Origin: SZUA-320 sp963707875
GTDB taxonomy: Bacteria; Gemmatimonadota; Gemmatimonadetes; Gemmatimonadales; GWC2-71-9
Direction: 5' to 3'
NCBI GenBank assembly: GCA_963707875.1
Contig: CAVPRU010000001.1
Span: 992,001 to 1,056,000, forward strand
DNA: 64,000 bases
Position 1 is the first letter of the stretch; each line of letters opens with the position of its first letter. This document shows positions 29,096 to 37,718 of the stretch, in pieces. Position numbers and translations under genes: made by a program. The notes beneath the pieces were generated by a model. It had not been told where the DNA came from and did no database searches. It worked only from the letters and a program-made list of their open reading frames with translations.

Positions 29096-30063
29096 ATGCG
29101 AATGGTGGTACTGACGGCGCTGGCCCTGCCCTTGTTGACCGCTTGTGGGGATCCGCCACTGAGGCCCAACCTTGGCCCGGCGGACGGCGTGGTCGAGGCG
29201 ATTTCCCTGCTGGGCGACTCGCTCCGGCGGCCTAGCTTCCCCCAGAGGCCATGGCCCGGATGCTTGCCCAGCTCGACACGGCCCGGCGGGGCTTCGACGC
29301 GGACTCGGGGTCGGCGGACTCCTACATCTGGTATGGGCGGCGGACAGGGTACCTCGGCCGGTACCAGGAGACCCTCACCATCTTCAATTTCGCGATCGAC
29401 AAGTACCCGGACGATCCGAGGATGTTTCGTCATCGGGGCCACCGGTACCTGACCACCCGACAGCTCGACGGCGCGGTGGCCGACTTCACGCGGGCCGCGG
29501 AGTTGATCGCCGGCACTCCAGACGCAGTCGAGCCCGATGGTCAGCCGAACGCCCTCGGCATCCCGACCAGCACCCTCCACTCGAACATCTGGTATCACTA
29601 CGGGCTGGCTCTCTACCTCAAGGGAGATTTCGCAGAGGCCCTGGAGGCCTACCGGAAGGACCTGGAGGTGGCCACCAACCCTGACATGCAGGTGGCGGTG
29701 CGCCACTGGCTGTACATGACGCTCCGCCGGCTGGGCCGGGCTGAAGAGGCGGCCGGGGTCCTCGAGCCGGTGACTCAGGATATGGAAGTGATCGAGAACA
29801 CCGCCTATCACCGGCTGCTGCTGCTCTACAAAGGTGAGTTGTCTCCGGATTCGCTGGTCGTCGCCGGACCGGGAGAGGGCGACCCCGCGCTGCAGGACGC
29901 CAGCGTGGGGTATGGTCTGGGGAACTGGCATTTCTACAACGGGAGGGAGAAGGAAGCCCGGGCGATCTGGCGGCGGGTGCTGGAGACCGGGCCCTGGGCC
30001 TCATTCGGTTACCTGGCGGCCGAGGCCGAACTGGCCCGGGAAGCCGCAGCGGACGCCAAGTAG
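29096..30063 (+). CDS. TPR lipoprotein, second copy, frameshifted
   Basis: ATG 29096 follows an AGGAGG box. Frame 2 gives a lipobox (LTALALPLLTACGD) and AISLLGDSLRRP. From about 29240 the protein continues in frame 1: MARMLAQLDTARRGF, SYIWYGRRTGYLGRYQETLT and TPR helices to YLAAEAELAREAAADAK. Adding one C to the five-C run in CTTCCCCCAGAG joins both parts. The break lies at nearly the same point as in the upstream paralogue and in the same direction. Confidence 0.75.
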
Positions 30064-30085
30064 CGTCCGCCACGGATTCCAGTGG

Positions 30086-30484
30086 CTAGCGGGTGCGGCG
30101 GGGGTTCCTGATCTTGAGCCCCGGATCGCCTTCCGCCTCGGTCAGCCGAATGGCTGAGGCGATCTCATAGAGCGGGGAACCCGGTTGTGGCGCGATGGAC
30201 TCGCCGCGGATCTCCCCGGTGTAGAGCCGGCGAAGGTAGTCCCACTCTTCCCGGGGGAAGTGCGCGGCAAACCGGGCCAGCCGCTTCGGATTGTACCCCT
30301 CCTTGCGGAGTTGGGCTCCGTACGGCGAGAGATAGCGTTCCATGGCCTGGAGCTGGTCCTGACCGCGGGCCAGCACCAACTCCGGGGTCTCGGTCTTTTC
30401 AGAGAGTGGCATGTCGGTGGCGCAGCCGGCCAGGCCGGCGAGGGCCACCAGGATCAGAAAGCGTCGCATGGGGTAGTCTCGCAT
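30086..30484 (-). CDS. Small lipoprotein
   Basis: The 132-residue product starts at ATG 30484, overlapping the upstream stop by one base (TGATG). An internal ATG at 30469 is the alternative and gives a cleaner signal (FLILVALAGLAGCATD). The mature part is helical and charged (LARGQDQLQAMERYLSPYG, LARFAAHFPREEWDYLRRLY). No family is recognised. It is co-transcribed with the secreted protein upstream. Confidence 0.65.
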   Translation of the reverse strand: MRDYPMRRFLILVALAGLAGCATDMPLSEKTETPELVLARGQDQLQAMERYLSPYGAQLRKEGYNPKRLARFAAHFPREEWDYLRRLYTGEIRGESIAPQPGSPLYEIASAIRLTEAEGDPGLKIRNPRRTR

Positions 30485-31146
30485 CAGTAAGAGGGGTAGC
30501 ACTGGAGTACCCGCCAGTAGCGAATGACAAGCTCACCGCTCGGCAGGATCTCCCATTCGTAGTAGATGTCGCACTTCCAATCGGGTGGATCCTCACCGCT
30601 CATCCCCCCGCGACCGTCGCCGTACTCACCCAGGGTCGCCCCACCGCCATCTCCCGGACCGCAGCCACCCATTTCGGGGTCGTCACAGCCGTCCTCGTAG
30701 ATCTTCTCGACCTCACCAGCAGTGCTGAGGACCCGGTATTTGAAGCCGAAGAGGACTCCCTCATCCCGGCAGGCGACCTCCATCTGGGGGCTGTGCCAGG
30801 TGAAGTAGTAGGGCGGCGCAGGATTGGTGAAGGTGCCCGACTGGAGCTGGTCACTATTGGGAGAATAGTAGGCCTTCCGGACCATCTCCCCAGTGCCCCA
30901 GTCGTACAGCGCCGGCAGTTCCTGAGTCTTCTGCCAGATCATCGCTCCCGAGTGACTCTGCGGGAATTTGAAGCGAATGTTGCTGTGGATGGCATCGGGG
31001 AACCAAGTGACCCCGACCCAGTCGGGGCAGCTGGGGGGACTCCCCCCCTGGGCCTGCAGAGGCTTGTAGTCGAGCCCGGCCACCCCCAAGTAGCCGGCCC
31101 CCAGCAGGGCGGCCACCGTGGCGAGGCGTGAAGTGACGAGTCGCAT
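30484..31146 (-). CDS. Secreted protein of unknown function
   Basis: The 220-residue product has GGAG five bases upstream of its ATG and a hydrophobic N-terminus (LATVAALLGAGYLGVAGL). The rest is rich in Trp, Tyr, Gly and Cys (WVGVTWFPDAIHSN, GWDDPEMGG-like acidic Gly stretch, WKCDIYYEWEILPSGEL). Six to eight Cys suggest disulfides. I do not recognise it. Upstream lies a regulatory region shared with the divergent LuxR-like gene. Confidence 0.65.
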   Translation of the reverse strand: MRLVTSRLATVAALLGAGYLGVAGLDYKPLQAQGGSPPSCPDWVGVTWFPDAIHSNIRFKFPQSHSGAMIWQKTQELPALYDWGTGEMVRKAYYSPNSDQLQSGTFTNPAPPYYFTWHSPQMEVACRDEGVLFGFKYRVLSTAGEVEKIYEDGCDDPEMGGCGPGDGGGATLGEYGDGRGGMSGEDPPDWKCDIYYEWEILPSGELVIRYWRVLQCYPSY

Positions 31147-31179
31147 CGGGTCTCCTCTCTGTCCGGCGTGAGCCGGCTG

Positions 31180-31295
31180 GTTGAGATCTCAACACTCACC
31201 CAGGTGGGGAGACCTGAAACCCCCAACAAGTTGGGGGTTGCGTTGGCAAATCTTGGTCGAACCGGTGGTATTCTTTGAGACCTGTTTGAGACCTC
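31180..31295. promoter_or_regulatory. GAGAYCT-type operator cluster in a divergent gap
   Basis: A perfect 14-bp palindrome GTTGAGATCTCAAC lies at 31180-31193. GAGACCT occurs at 31209-31215, 31277-31283 and 31288-31294; the last two are part of an 11-bp direct repeat TTTGAGACCT (31274 and 31285), one helical turn apart. The shared GAGA core suggests one DNA-binding protein occupying several sites between the divergent genes, possibly the LuxR-like product itself. Confidence 0.5.
31218..31239. promoter_or_regulatory. Perfect inverted repeat in the same gap
   Basis: AACCCCCAAC (31218-31227) and GTTGGGGGTT (31230-31239) are exact complements with a two-base centre. The short loop makes it better suited as a protein-binding palindrome than as a terminator, though an 8-bp hairpin with a larger loop is possible. 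Confidence 0.5.
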
Positions 31296-31331
31296 CGCGC
31301 GATCCTGGAACAACCCGCCAGTGAGGAGCCT

Positions 31332-31943
31332 ATGCCCCCTTCCCTGCTGATCGTGGCCCCCCGCACCTCTGCCGAAGCCATGGCAACAGCCCTCCGCCCG
31401 GCGATGCCCGACATCAGGGTCGCCTCCACCTGTGCCGAGGCGTTGGCCCGCCTCAGAGAACGGCGAGTCTCGGCCACCCTGGTTGCCGCCACTCTCCCTG
31501 AGTCAGGGGGACTGCCGGTCATTCTTGCGGTCTCCAGAGAGGTACCATGTCTCCTGCTGAGTCATGTCCGGTCACCACTCCAGGCGGCCCTGGCCATGTC
31601 GTACGGAGCGAGTGGGGTGGTGTCGGAGAGCTGCGGGCTCCCCCTCGTGGCGGAGGCGGTCCACTGTGTGGCGGCGGGATGGCCGTGGTTCTTCGGGGTG
31701 CTCGGTGAATCCAGGTTGCCCCGGCCGAAGGCAGGGCCCCTCGGACCGCTGACCCATCGGCAGCTCGAGATTCTCGACCGGGTGAGCCGGGCTACCGGCC
31801 GGAAGGCGGTGGCGCACTCACTCGGGATGGCGGTCTATACCCTCGACGAGCACCTCGCAGTGCTCCGAAGGAGGCTTGGCGCGGACTCCCTGGCCGACCT
31901 GGCCCGGCGGGCCGCGGGGCTGGGACTGGTGGGCAGCAACTGA
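31332..31943 (+). CDS. LuxR-type regulator with degenerate receiver domain
   Basis: The 203-residue product has GAGGAG three bases before its ATG. The N-terminal half follows the receiver pattern (SLLIVAPRTSAEAMATAL, CLLLSHVRSPLQAALAMSYG, ASGVVSES), but the segment that should carry the phospho-acceptor Asp reads ATLVAATLPESGG, with Ala in place of Asp. The acidic pocket near the N-terminus is also absent. The C-terminus is an HTH of the LuxR/GerE type (LTHRQLEILDRVSRATGR, YTLDEHLAVLRRRLG). It is therefore a non-phosphorylatable regulator. It is divergent from the secreted-protein pair, and the gap holds repeated operator-like sites. Confidence 0.75.
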   Translation: MPPSLLIVAPRTSAEAMATALRPAMPDIRVASTCAEALARLRERRVSATLVAATLPESGGLPVILAVSREVPCLLLSHVRSPLQAALAMSYGASGVVSESCGLPLVAEAVHCVAAGWPWFFGVLGESRLPRPKAGPLGPLTHRQLEILDRVSRATGRKAVAHSLGMAVYTLDEHLAVLRRRLGADSLADLARRAAGLGLVGSN

Positions 31944-31951
31944 ACGCAAGA

Positions 31952-31980
31952 CTGCCCGCGGGACCGGATCCCGCGGGCAG
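31952..31980. terminator. Bidirectional hairpin between convergent genes
   Basis: CTGCCCGCGGGA (31952-31963) and TCCCGCGGGCAG (31969-31980) form a perfect 12-bp stem with a five-base loop between the convergent LuxR-like and propeller genes. Confidence 0.75.
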
Positions 31981-32003
31981 CGTTCTGCGTGAGGCGTCCT
32001 GGG

Positions 32004-33179
32004 CTAGAACTTGTAGCGCTCCAGGATCTGGAGATCGTCCTCGGTCACGTGGCGAAGATAGACCACTCCGCCCTTGCCGAGTCCCGCCAACCGGCGACCA
32101 ACCGGAAGCACAACCTGTCGCTTGGCCTTCCCGTCCGCCCCGAACACATCGAACGTCCGTCCAGTCCCTGCGGCCACCGACCGCTCGACCCAGGCATCCC
32201 CCTCAGGCGAGGTCCACACCCCGCTGGTCACGAACGGCGGCTTCGAGGCGGGCCACTCGTAAGTATCCGCGTCGTCCTGCTGGCCACCCATCCGCATCCC
32301 GCCGCGACGGAAGGTCACGCTCATCCGGCCGTTTTCGTTGGAGACGGCGATCCCCAGGCCACTGGCGCGCTCCGCCATCCACTCCTTCTTGTCGGCGTCC
32401 CTGACCGGCACCGGGCGGGCGGGGTTGGCCGGTCCGCTGACGGTGCGCCCGCCGGGCACCACCCACTCGAGCCGGTAGTTGGCCGCCCGCGCCACCGCGA
32501 CCCGCCCGTCCGGCGCCACATTCCATGCATCAGCGGCCGAGAGCGGAACCGCCCGCATCTGGACGTTCCGGTTGTTGGTGGAGCCGCTGGTGCTGACCTT
32601 GACTGGGGGCAGCCCGACCTTGGTCAGGGTATCGAAGGTGGAGCCCTTGGGATCGAACCGCACCACAAACGCCGAGTCGGGAGGCCCGGATTCCATCCCC
32701 ATCGGCCGGGCTTCGAAATAGATCCTGCCCTGGGCGTCCGTGGCCCGGGGGAGCACCATGGTCATCCCCGCGCCAGGGGCGCCCCGGGCGATCGGCATGC
32801 TCTCGACATACTTGCCGGAGCCATCGAAGATGGAGAGCCGACCGTTGCCAAGGTCCGTCAGCAGGACCCGGCCGCCGGCCAGCGAAAAGACCGCATCAGG
32901 GAGCTTGTATTCCCCGGGCCCCTGCCCGACCCGACCGAGGGTATCGGCCTTCCGGGTGGTCAGGTTGATTCGCAGCAGGGTCTGATCGATCCCATCGGTC
33001 ATCAGGACCCGACCATCGGGGAGCTCGAGCAGGCCGGTGATCGAACTGAATTCAACGGGGAAGGTGGCGTCGGCCTTGGTCAGCCGCGTTTCGGGCACCT
33101 GCCGAGCGGCGGCGCCGGTGGCCAGCGAGAAGCTGAGGACCAGGCCGGCCGCAAGGTGACGGGTATCAATAATGGACAT
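32004..33179 (-). CDS. Exported six-bladed propeller protein
   Basis: The 391-residue product is assigned ATG 33179, because AGAGG then lies six bases upstream; ATG 33185 would abut it. A signal peptide (HLAAGLVLSFSLATGAAA) is followed by propeller blades: ITGLLELPDGRVLMTDGIDQ, GRVGQGPGEYKLPDAVFSLA, GRVLLTDLGNGRLSIFDGSG and WNVAPDGRVAVARAANYRLE. It belongs to the same broad class as the 7286-8479 lipoprotein. No catalytic residues are recognised. The start region lies in a large hairpin shared with the end of the upstream gene. Confidence 0.75.
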   Translation of the reverse strand: MSIIDTRHLAAGLVLSFSLATGAAARQVPETRLTKADATFPVEFSSITGLLELPDGRVLMTDGIDQTLLRINLTTRKADTLGRVGQGPGEYKLPDAVFSLAGGRVLLTDLGNGRLSIFDGSGKYVESMPIARGAPGAGMTMVLPRATDAQGRIYFEARPMGMESGPPDSAFVVRFDPKGSTFDTLTKVGLPPVKVSTSGSTNNRNVQMRAVPLSAADAWNVAPDGRVAVARAANYRLEWVVPGGRTVSGPANPARPVPVRDADKKEWMAERASGLGIAVSNENGRMSVTFRRGGMRMGGQQDDADTYEWPASKPPFVTSGVWTSPEGDAWVERSVAAGTGRTFDVFGADGKAKRQVVLPVGRRLAGLGKGGVVYLRHVTEDDLQILERYKF

Positions 33180-33180
33180 T

Positions 33181-33216
33181 GGCATCCTCTGAAGGGGTTT
33201 CCCCCTTCAGGATGCC
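33181..33216 (-). promoter_or_regulatory. Hairpin over stop codon and ribosome site
   Basis: GGCATCC (33181-33187) pairs with GGATGCC (33210-33216), and TGAAGGGG (33190-33197) with CCCCTTCA (33202-33209), with a two-base bulge and a TTTC loop. On the minus strand it contains the stop codon of the upstream gene and the AGAGG ribosome site of the propeller gene. It could be a terminator or a structure that hides the ribosome site. Confidence 0.5.
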
Positions 33217-34193
33217 TTACCCAGCCCCAGCGTCGCAAGGCCACCCGTGGTCTCCAGAACCTCCTGGTAGGCGTCGATCTCACCCCGGAGGCCGGCCGTG
33301 AGCAGGCTGAGTCGTTCACCCGCGGACGACAGGGTGTCGGCCGAGTGACCATGGAGGCGGCCCACCACGGCCACCACCTCCATCAGATACTGGGCGAGCC
33401 GGTGTCGAGCCGCCTCCATCTCCTCCACGGCGCGAATGACCGGGGCGGCCAGCTCCTCCACTGACGCCCGCTGGTTGATGTCCGTTAGCGCCTGATCCAG
33501 GGCAGCGAGATCCGCCGCCGCCGCCGCAACCTCCGGAAGCATCTCCCGCAACTCGTGGCGCAGACCATCCGAAACCGCCTCGGATTCGAGGACCCGGGCG
33601 GAGGACCGGGCCAGTTGAACCACGATGTCCCGAGCGTCCCCCTCGGCCAACCCCGAAAGCGCCCGCACCAGAACCGCGGGAACCGGGGGCCGATCCTGCC
33701 CTCTCGCGGCATAGAGCGGACGCCGAATTCCGCGCCAGGCGGAAACGGCCAGCACCGCGGCAAAGAGGGGAGTGAGCACCAGGAGGGGAGGCGCGACCGA
33801 CCAGCCAGCCTTGAGCCCGGTCACCACGACCAGGGTGAGCAGCACCGCAAACGAAACCGGCATCGAGGCCCATGACCGGTTCACCGGAACTTCGTGCGCC
33901 ACGATTCCCTGCCCCGCCAGAGTCTCCAGCGCCGTGGGCGCAATGGCGGCAGGGACCCGAGCCATCGCCCGGTAGCCGCGGCTCACCGCGTCCACCGCGT
34001 CGGCCTCGGGGGACCCGCCGACCGCCCGGGCGATTCGATCCCGCAGGGTCACCTGGTCCTGCCGGGTACTGGCTGGCACCACGTAGAGGAGCCGATCCGC
34101 CGCTTCACCCTCGCTGCCCCCACACCCCGGGCAGACGGCCAGGCCAAGCCGATCGGGTTCACCGCAGACCGCGCACCGACGACCGGGGGTCAC
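33207..34193 (-). CDS. Zinc-ribbon membrane protein of unknown function
   Basis: The 328-residue product starts at GTG 34193, overlapping the upstream stop (GTGA). The N-terminus is a small zinc ribbon (CAVCGEP and CPGCGG). Two membrane helices lie near residues 110-155 (SFAVLLTLVVVTGLKAGW, LLVLTPLFAAVLAVSAW). The C-terminal 150 residues are helical and Ala/Leu/Glu rich (AAAAADLAALDQALTDINQR, AARHRLAQYLMEVVAVV), probably coiled. No family is recognised. It forms an operon with the TPR-like protein upstream. Confidence 0.65.
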   Translation of the reverse strand: MTPGRRCAVCGEPDRLGLAVCPGCGGSEGEAADRLLYVVPASTRQDQVTLRDRIARAVGGSPEADAVDAVSRGYRAMARVPAAIAPTALETLAGQGIVAHEVPVNRSWASMPVSFAVLLTLVVVTGLKAGWSVAPPLLVLTPLFAAVLAVSAWRGIRRPLYAARGQDRPPVPAVLVRALSGLAEGDARDIVVQLARSSARVLESEAVSDGLRHELREMLPEVAAAAADLAALDQALTDINQRASVEELAAPVIRAVEEMEAARHRLAQYLMEVVAVVGRLHGHSADTLSSAGERLSLLTAGLRGEIDAYQEVLETTGGLATLGLGKAS

Positions 34194-34771
34194 TGGCCAC
34201 CCCCCTGTGCCAGCCGGTCCAGCACCGTGACTGCGTTGGCGTGCCAGCCGTCGAGCTGCTGGTAGTTCTCGAGAAAGGCGGTGAGGTGACTCCGCGCCAG
34301 ATCCATTCGACCGGTCGCGTAGTCCGCCATGCCGGCGTGGTAGAGCGCCATGTAGTGGTTGGGCCAGAACTCGACCACCAGCCCCATGATCGGGCCGGCT
34401 GAGCGATCGTCACCGGCGTCCGCCACCGGGTGGCCGACCTCGAAGACGATACCGGCAGCCTGGTAGCGGTCGGCCTCGGGGAGTTCCAGGATGACGGCAC
34501 GGGCATCGTCGATCCTGCCGGCCAGGGCCAGGCAGGCCGAGGCAAACCCGGCACCTTCCATACCGCCTGGCGGGGGGCTGGCCCGGAAGGCCATGTCCAC
34601 TTCGAGGGCGTTGCAATAGGGTTTGACGGCCTGAAACCATCCATCGGCGCCGGTGCCGGACCCGAAGGCCGGGCTTGGGCCGTGGGCCAGGTCGGCGGGC
34701 CGGCCGGAACCCAGCAGGGCCAGGCATACCGCCACCCAGATCAGTCCGGAGAGATAGTGAAGCCGCGACAT
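34190..34771 (-). CDS. Exported TPR-like protein
   Basis: The 193-residue product has a GGAGG box four bases before ATG 34771 and a hydrophobic N-terminus (YLSGLIWVAVCLALLGSG). Helical repeat pairs (GAGFASACLALAGRIDDARA, YHAGMADYATGRMDLARSHL) indicate TPR-like packing. No catalytic motif is seen. It is divergent from the two-helix membrane gene at 34903 and coupled to the zinc-ribbon membrane gene. Confidence 0.65.
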   Translation of the reverse strand: MSRLHYLSGLIWVAVCLALLGSGRPADLAHGPSPAFGSGTGADGWFQAVKPYCNALEVDMAFRASPPPGGMEGAGFASACLALAGRIDDARAVILELPEADRYQAAGIVFEVGHPVADAGDDRSAGPIMGLVVEFWPNHYMALYHAGMADYATGRMDLARSHLTAFLENYQQLDGWHANAVTVLDRLAQGGGQ

Positions 34772-34902
34772 GCTGCCTCCAGGGGCAAGACTCGTTCCGA
34801 ACTGGTTGCGGCCGGGAGAGGCTTGACCTGACTGGACTTGCACACCCTTTCAGGCCGGCCGGACCCCTGCGAAGACCGGAAACCCCGGTAGATTGGGAGA
34901 CC

Positions 34903-35193
34903 ATGCCGATGCGGTTGGTGGCCCTCGATGAAGAGCGCCGGCGCCGGGAAGCCTCCCGGGCTGAGGAGGTCGATCAGGCCGAGACGATCTGGCGACGCCG
35001 GGTCATCCGGGCCTGGCTGATCTGGGGGGCCTGGTACGGGGTCGGAACGGGGATCGCCTGGTCGAGTTTCGCGGTGCACACCCAGGAGCTTGGCGCGATC
35101 CTCCTGGATGGCGGTCTGGCAGTCGGGAACATCGGTGCCTGGTTCTCGATCTATCTCTTCTACGACGCGGCCGAACGCCGCGGGGATGTATGA
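34903..35193 (+). CDS. Small two-helix membrane protein
   Basis: The 96-residue product follows a GGGAGA box. A charged N-terminus (LDEERRRREASRAEEVDQAE) is followed by two hydrophobic segments (VIRAWLIWGAWYGVGTGIAW and AILLDGGLAVGNIGAWFSIY). Its stop overlaps the next ATG (ATGA), so it is coupled to the beta-barrel gene. Function unknown. Confidence 0.65.
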   Translation: MPMRLVALDEERRRREASRAEEVDQAETIWRRRVIRAWLIWGAWYGVGTGIAWSSFAVHTQELGAILLDGGLAVGNIGAWFSIYLFYDAAERRGDV

Positions 35194-35780
35194 TGACTCC
35201 GATTCGTGTGGCTGGTCGAACAGTCCCGTTCCTCCTCCTGCTCACCCTTGCCTCCCCCACTTCCGGCGCAGCTCAACTGAGCCTGAAAGGCGGACTCAGT
35301 TTTGCGACCCTCTCCAACGCGACGCCCGACCTGAAGACCCGGACCGGGTTCGCCGGGGGGGTGGCCCTCAGTCTGGGCCGGGGCCCCGTCGTGCTTCAAC
35401 CCGAAGCGCTCTTTGTCCGGAAGAATGCCACCCGCGAGCCCATCTCCGGTGAGCCGCCGGCGACTGTCCGGGTGGACAATCTCGAGCTCCCCCTGCTGGT
35501 TCGGCTCAACATCCCGCTGGGCGGCGTGACCGCCTACGGCCTGGCCGGCGGACTGTACGACATCGTGCTGAATTGCGACCTGGTCGGCGGGGTCTGCCCG
35601 AACTACATCTCCAAGCACGACTTCGGGGTGGCGCTCGGGGGCGGCGTCAGGTTCAGTGGCCGGCGGGGGCTGTCGATCGAGGGCCGCTACACCTGGGGCC
35701 TCAAGCAGATCAGCGAGATCTCGACCGGGCTCGACCAGCGGACCCGGACCTTCATGGTTCTGGCGGGGGTCGGCCTCTGA
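35190..35780 (+). CDS. Outer-membrane beta-barrel protein
   Basis: The 196-residue product has a signal peptide (VPFLLLLTLASPTSGAAQ) and the strand pattern of PorT/OMP-beta-barrel-2 proteins: SLKGGLSFATLSNATPDLKT, GFAGGVALSLGRGPVVLQPE, LPLLVRLNIPLGGVTAYGLA and a last strand ending FMVLAGVGL. A Cys pair in the NCDLVGGVCPNY loop may form a disulfide. Such small barrels are often annotated as opacity-like or porin-family proteins. Confidence 0.75.
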   Translation: MMTPIRVAGRTVPFLLLLTLASPTSGAAQLSLKGGLSFATLSNATPDLKTRTGFAGGVALSLGRGPVVLQPEALFVRKNATREPISGEPPATVRVDNLELPLLVRLNIPLGGVTAYGLAGGLYDIVLNCDLVGGVCPNYISKHDFGVALGGGVRFSGRRGLSIEGRYTWGLKQISEISTGLDQRTRTFMVLAGVGL

Positions 35781-35782
35781 AC

Positions 35783-37624
35783 ATGGAGCGGATCCCGACC
35801 AGGGTCTTTCCCAGTCACGATGCCCTGGCCCGGGCGGTGGCGCTCCGGATCGCCGCCGTCATTCGCGAACGAACCGGGAACGGGCACCGGGCGGTGCTGG
35901 GCCTGGCCACCGGTTCCACCCCGATCGGAGTCTATCGCGAGCTGATCCGGCTCCATCGCGAAGAGGGGCTCTCCTTCCGGAACGTGGTCACCTTCAATCT
36001 CGACGAGTACTACCCGATGGACCCCGGGAGCCTCCACTCCTATCACCGGTTCATGCGGGAGAACCTGTTTGACCAGGTGGACATCCCCCCGGACCAGATC
36101 CACCTCCCCGACGGGACGGTCCCGCGCGACCAGGTGGCGGCCCACTGCGCCGAGTACGAAGCGGCGATCGCCGCGCACGGCGGGATCGACTTCCAGCTGC
36201 TCGGCATCGGCAAGACCGGCCACATCGGGTTCAACGAGCCGGGGTCCGGCCTTCGCAGCGCCACCCGCCTGGTCACCCTCGACACCATCACCCGTCGGGA
36301 CGCGGCGGCCGATTTCTTCGGCGAGGAGCACGTGCCGCGCGAGGCGCTCACCATGGGGGTGGCCACCATTCTGGCCGCCCGGGAGATCGCGATCCTGGCC
36401 ACCGGAGAGCACAAGGCCGAGATCGTCCGTCGAGCGGTGGAGGGGGAGGTGGATACCTCGGTGGCCGCCACCTTCCTGCAGCACCATCCGGACACCACCT
36501 TCTACCTGGACGAGGCGGCCGCCGCGGGGCTGACCCGGGTCGCCACCCCGTGGCTGGTGGATGAGGTCGAGTGGACCGAGGCGCTGGCGGTGCGGGCGGT
36601 GGTCTGGCTGTCGGAGACGGTGGGCCGCGCGGTCCTCAAGCTCACGATGCGGGACTACGCCGAGCACAAGCTGTCGGCGCTGGTGGCCAGGTGGGGCTCG
36701 CCGGGGGAGGTCAACGGTTTCGTTTTCAATGCCCTGGGTGCCCGGATCCGGGGGCGGTCCAAGCTGCCGTCCGGGCAGCGGGTGATCTGTTTCTCGCCCC
36801 ACCCCGACGACGACGTGATCTCGATGGGCGGGATTCTCCGGAAGCTGGTCCTGAACGAGAACCGGATCACCATCGCCTACATGACCAGCGGCAACATCGC
36901 GGTCTTCGATCACGATGTGCGGCGATATCTCGACTGGATCGCCCGGCTGGGGCACGAGGGGAAGTTGCCGCGGGCGGAGACGGCGGCGCTCCGGGATCGG
37001 GTGATGGCCTTCCTGGCACAGAAGCAAGCCGGCGAGGTGGATACCCCGGAGGTGCTCGATCTCAAGCGCGCCATCCGCGAGGCCGAGGCGGTGAGCGGGA
37101 TCGAAACGCTGGGGCTGCCGGCCGGCGCGGCGAGGTTCCTCAACCTGCCGTTCTACCGGACCGGGCAGGTGCGGAAGGATCTGGTGGGGCCGGCCGACGT
37201 GGCCATCGTGCGGGAACTGCTGGAGGAGGTCCGGCCGGACCTGATCTTCGTGGCGGGGGACCTGTCGGACCCGCACGGGACCCACCGGATGTGTCAGGAG
37301 GCGATCGACCGGGCGCTGGCCGAGGTGGCGGGGGTGCGGCCGGAGATCTGGCTCTATCGGGGAGCGTGGCAGGAGTGGCCGGTGACCGAGGCCACCTGGC
37401 TGGTGCCGCTCTCGCAGGAGGAGCTGCAGCTCAAGATCCAGGCGATCTTCAAGCACCAGTCGCAGAAGGACTCGGCGCCGTTTCCGGGGCTGGACGACCG
37501 GGAGTTCTGGCAGCGGGTGGAGAGCCGGAACAAGGAGACGGCGGCGATCCTGGACCGGCTGGGACTGGCGGAGTACTTCGCGATGGAGGCCTACCTGGTC
37601 CGGACCCCCGGACCGAGTGGATAG
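35783..37624 (+). CDS. nagB: Glucosamine-6-phosphate deaminase fused to LmbE/PIG-L deacetylase-like domain
   Basis: The 613-residue product starts at ATG 35783, two bases after the barrel gene. Residues 1-250 are NagB: LGLATGSTPIGVYRELI, VVTFNLDEYYPM (catalytic Asp/Glu), HSYHRFMRENLFD, LLGIGKTGHIGFNEPGS (catalytic His loop) and LTMGVATILAAREI. Residues 310-600 are an LmbE/PIG-L zinc deacetylase-like domain: VICFSPHPDDDVISMGGIL (HPDD zinc motif) and DLSDPHGTHRMCQEAIDRAL (second HxxH-like zinc site). The pair would deacetylate and deaminate amino-sugar phosphates in cell-wall or chitin sugar use. This fused form is known from Bacteroidetes and related groups. Confidence 0.92.
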   Translation: MERIPTRVFPSHDALARAVALRIAAVIRERTGNGHRAVLGLATGSTPIGVYRELIRLHREEGLSFRNVVTFNLDEYYPMDPGSLHSYHRFMRENLFDQVDIPPDQIHLPDGTVPRDQVAAHCAEYEAAIAAHGGIDFQLLGIGKTGHIGFNEPGSGLRSATRLVTLDTITRRDAAADFFGEEHVPREALTMGVATILAAREIAILATGEHKAEIVRRAVEGEVDTSVAATFLQHHPDTTFYLDEAAAAGLTRVATPWLVDEVEWTEALAVRAVVWLSETVGRAVLKLTMRDYAEHKLSALVARWGSPGEVNGFVFNALGARIRGRSKLPSGQRVICFSPHPDDDVISMGGILRKLVLNENRITIAYMTSGNIAVFDHDVRRYLDWIARLGHEGKLPRAETAALRDRVMAFLAQKQAGEVDTPEVLDLKRAIREAEAVSGIETLGLPAGAARFLNLPFYRTGQVRKDLVGPADVAIVRELLEEVRPDLIFVAGDLSDPHGTHRMCQEAIDRALAEVAGVRPEIWLYRGAWQEWPVTEATWLVPLSQEELQLKIQAIFKHQSQKDSAPFPGLDDREFWQRVESRNKETAAILDRLGLAEYFAMEAYLVRTPGPSG

Positions 37625-37718
37625 CCCGAGGAAGGGTGCTCTTGCGTCGCCTGCCGCTTCGTGTGCATCTAACAAGGCGAACCTGACCCCCGGCCCACTT
37701 ATTCCAGAAGGATTCCCG

